The position numbers and the translations under genes were made by a program. From Oscillatoriales cyanobacterium (GTDB lineage: Bacteria > Cyanobacteriota > Cyanobacteriia > CACIAM-69d): a stretch of 64,000 bases of DNA. Positions within the stretch are counted from its first letter, which is position 1. Each line of letters begins with the position of its first letter. Location: contig RDXB01000030.1 of NCBI GenBank assembly GCA_004292515.1, forward strand, positions 1 to 64,000, read 5' to 3'. The notes beneath the pieces are model-generated. The model did no database searches. It was not told the DNA's origin and was given only the letters and a program-made list of their open reading frames with translations. Shown here one piece after another: positions 63,707-64,000 of this stretch.

Positions 63707-64000
63707 CTAGTCAGTTTCTTTGACTGGGCTGCTTTGGCGGGCGATCGCCTGTTCTGAGGATGACGGGGCCGCTAACTCGATCGGCAAATCCAAGCCAAAG
63801 ACCGTTCCTGCCCCCACCCGAGACTGGCAGTTGAGGCGGCCACAGTGCTTGTCCACCACAATTTCCCGGCTAATGGACATTCCCAGCCCCGTGCCTCGAT
63901 TGAGTCCCTTGGTGGTGAAAAACGGATCGAAAATCCGTGCCTGGGTCGCTTCGTCCATGCCAGGGCCGTTGTCCGAAATCGTAATTAGAACCCGATCGGC
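63707..64000 (-). CDS. Sensor histidine kinase, C-terminal end (partial)
   Basis: 98 codons, open to the right window edge. HATPase_c motifs: ITISDNGPGMD (N/G1 region), IFDPFFTTK and GTGLGMSIS. A short tail PSSSEQAIARQSSPVKETD follows. The N-terminal sensor, HisKA part and gene start lie outside the window. Confidence 0.9.
   Translation of the reverse strand, partial: ADRVLITISDNGPGMDEATQARIFDPFFTTKGLNRGTGLGMSISREIVVDKHCGRLNCQSRVGAGTVFGLDLPIELAAPSSSEQAIARQSSPVKETD

Noticed and set aside
1-64000. GCGATCGC repeats as a regulatory signal
   Set aside because: HIP1 octamers are spread over all genes, a general feature of many cyanobacterial genomes; they are used only as lineage evidence.

Overview
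The window looks like a chromosomal stretch of a cyanobacterium. The octamer GCGATCGC (HIP1) is scattered through almost every gene. The gene content also fits: a magnesium-chelatase ATPase (chlI), a DevBCA-type exporter, SLH-domain porins, ClpC, a Tat-exported MnSOD and a long-form SerA. Base composition is G+C-rich by eye. I cannot name the genus. No rRNA, tRNA, CRISPR array or phage block was recognised.

Layout. (1) 1-1559: 5' part of an MmeI-like restriction-modification gene running off the left edge. (2) 1.6-7.1 kb: repeats, two secreted proteins of unknown function, a TPR membrane protein, ATP sulfurylase and an alpha/beta hydrolase. (3) 7.1-11.7 kb: a minus-strand set encoding a Rab-like GTPase, a 974-residue envelope-spanning protein (helical repeats, longin/roadblock-like domain, one membrane segment, BON-like and OmpA-like domains) and a coiled-coil protein. 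(4) 12.4-16.4 kb: a TetR regulator leading a devBCA-type exporter operon. (5) 16.4-34.6 kb: mainly housekeeping and envelope genes (queF, GNAT, ARM-like, Uma2, chlI, glk, hybrid histidine kinase, fmt, OmpA, pentapeptide-repeat protein, aminotransferase, two small membrane proteins, a mixed ABC pair). (6) 34.6-40.2 kb: a gene-poor stretch, sodA, DUF58, a broken Uma2 gene, an AT-rich nuclease and rimI. (7) 40.7-49 kb: clpC, a mosaic of insertion repeats, and an adenosylcobalamin-dependent ribonucleotide reductase gene carrying two inteins. (8) 49-64 kb: an alpha/beta hydrolase with an unusual C-terminal domain, an RTX-CAP fusion facing a metzincin protease, secG, two paralogous porins, gpmI, an ABC-F ATPase, serA and the end of a histidine kinase.

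The strongest non-genic signal is a network of small palindromic insertion elements (MITE-like, about 140-190 bp). They share the 20-base palindrome CAAGGGGCTTAAGCCCCTTG, have terminal inverted repeats and are flanked by TA. Three copies end exactly in the stop codon of a neighbouring gene and re-create TAG. Three insertions landed in the central TA of another copy's palindrome. One palindrome is read through in frame inside the restriction-modification gene.

The best candidate for a poorly described biological system is the GTPase / longin-OmpA / coiled-coil set at 7.1-11.7 kb. It could couple a cytoplasmic small GTPase switch to the cell wall. That reading is an inference from domain order and gene proximity.
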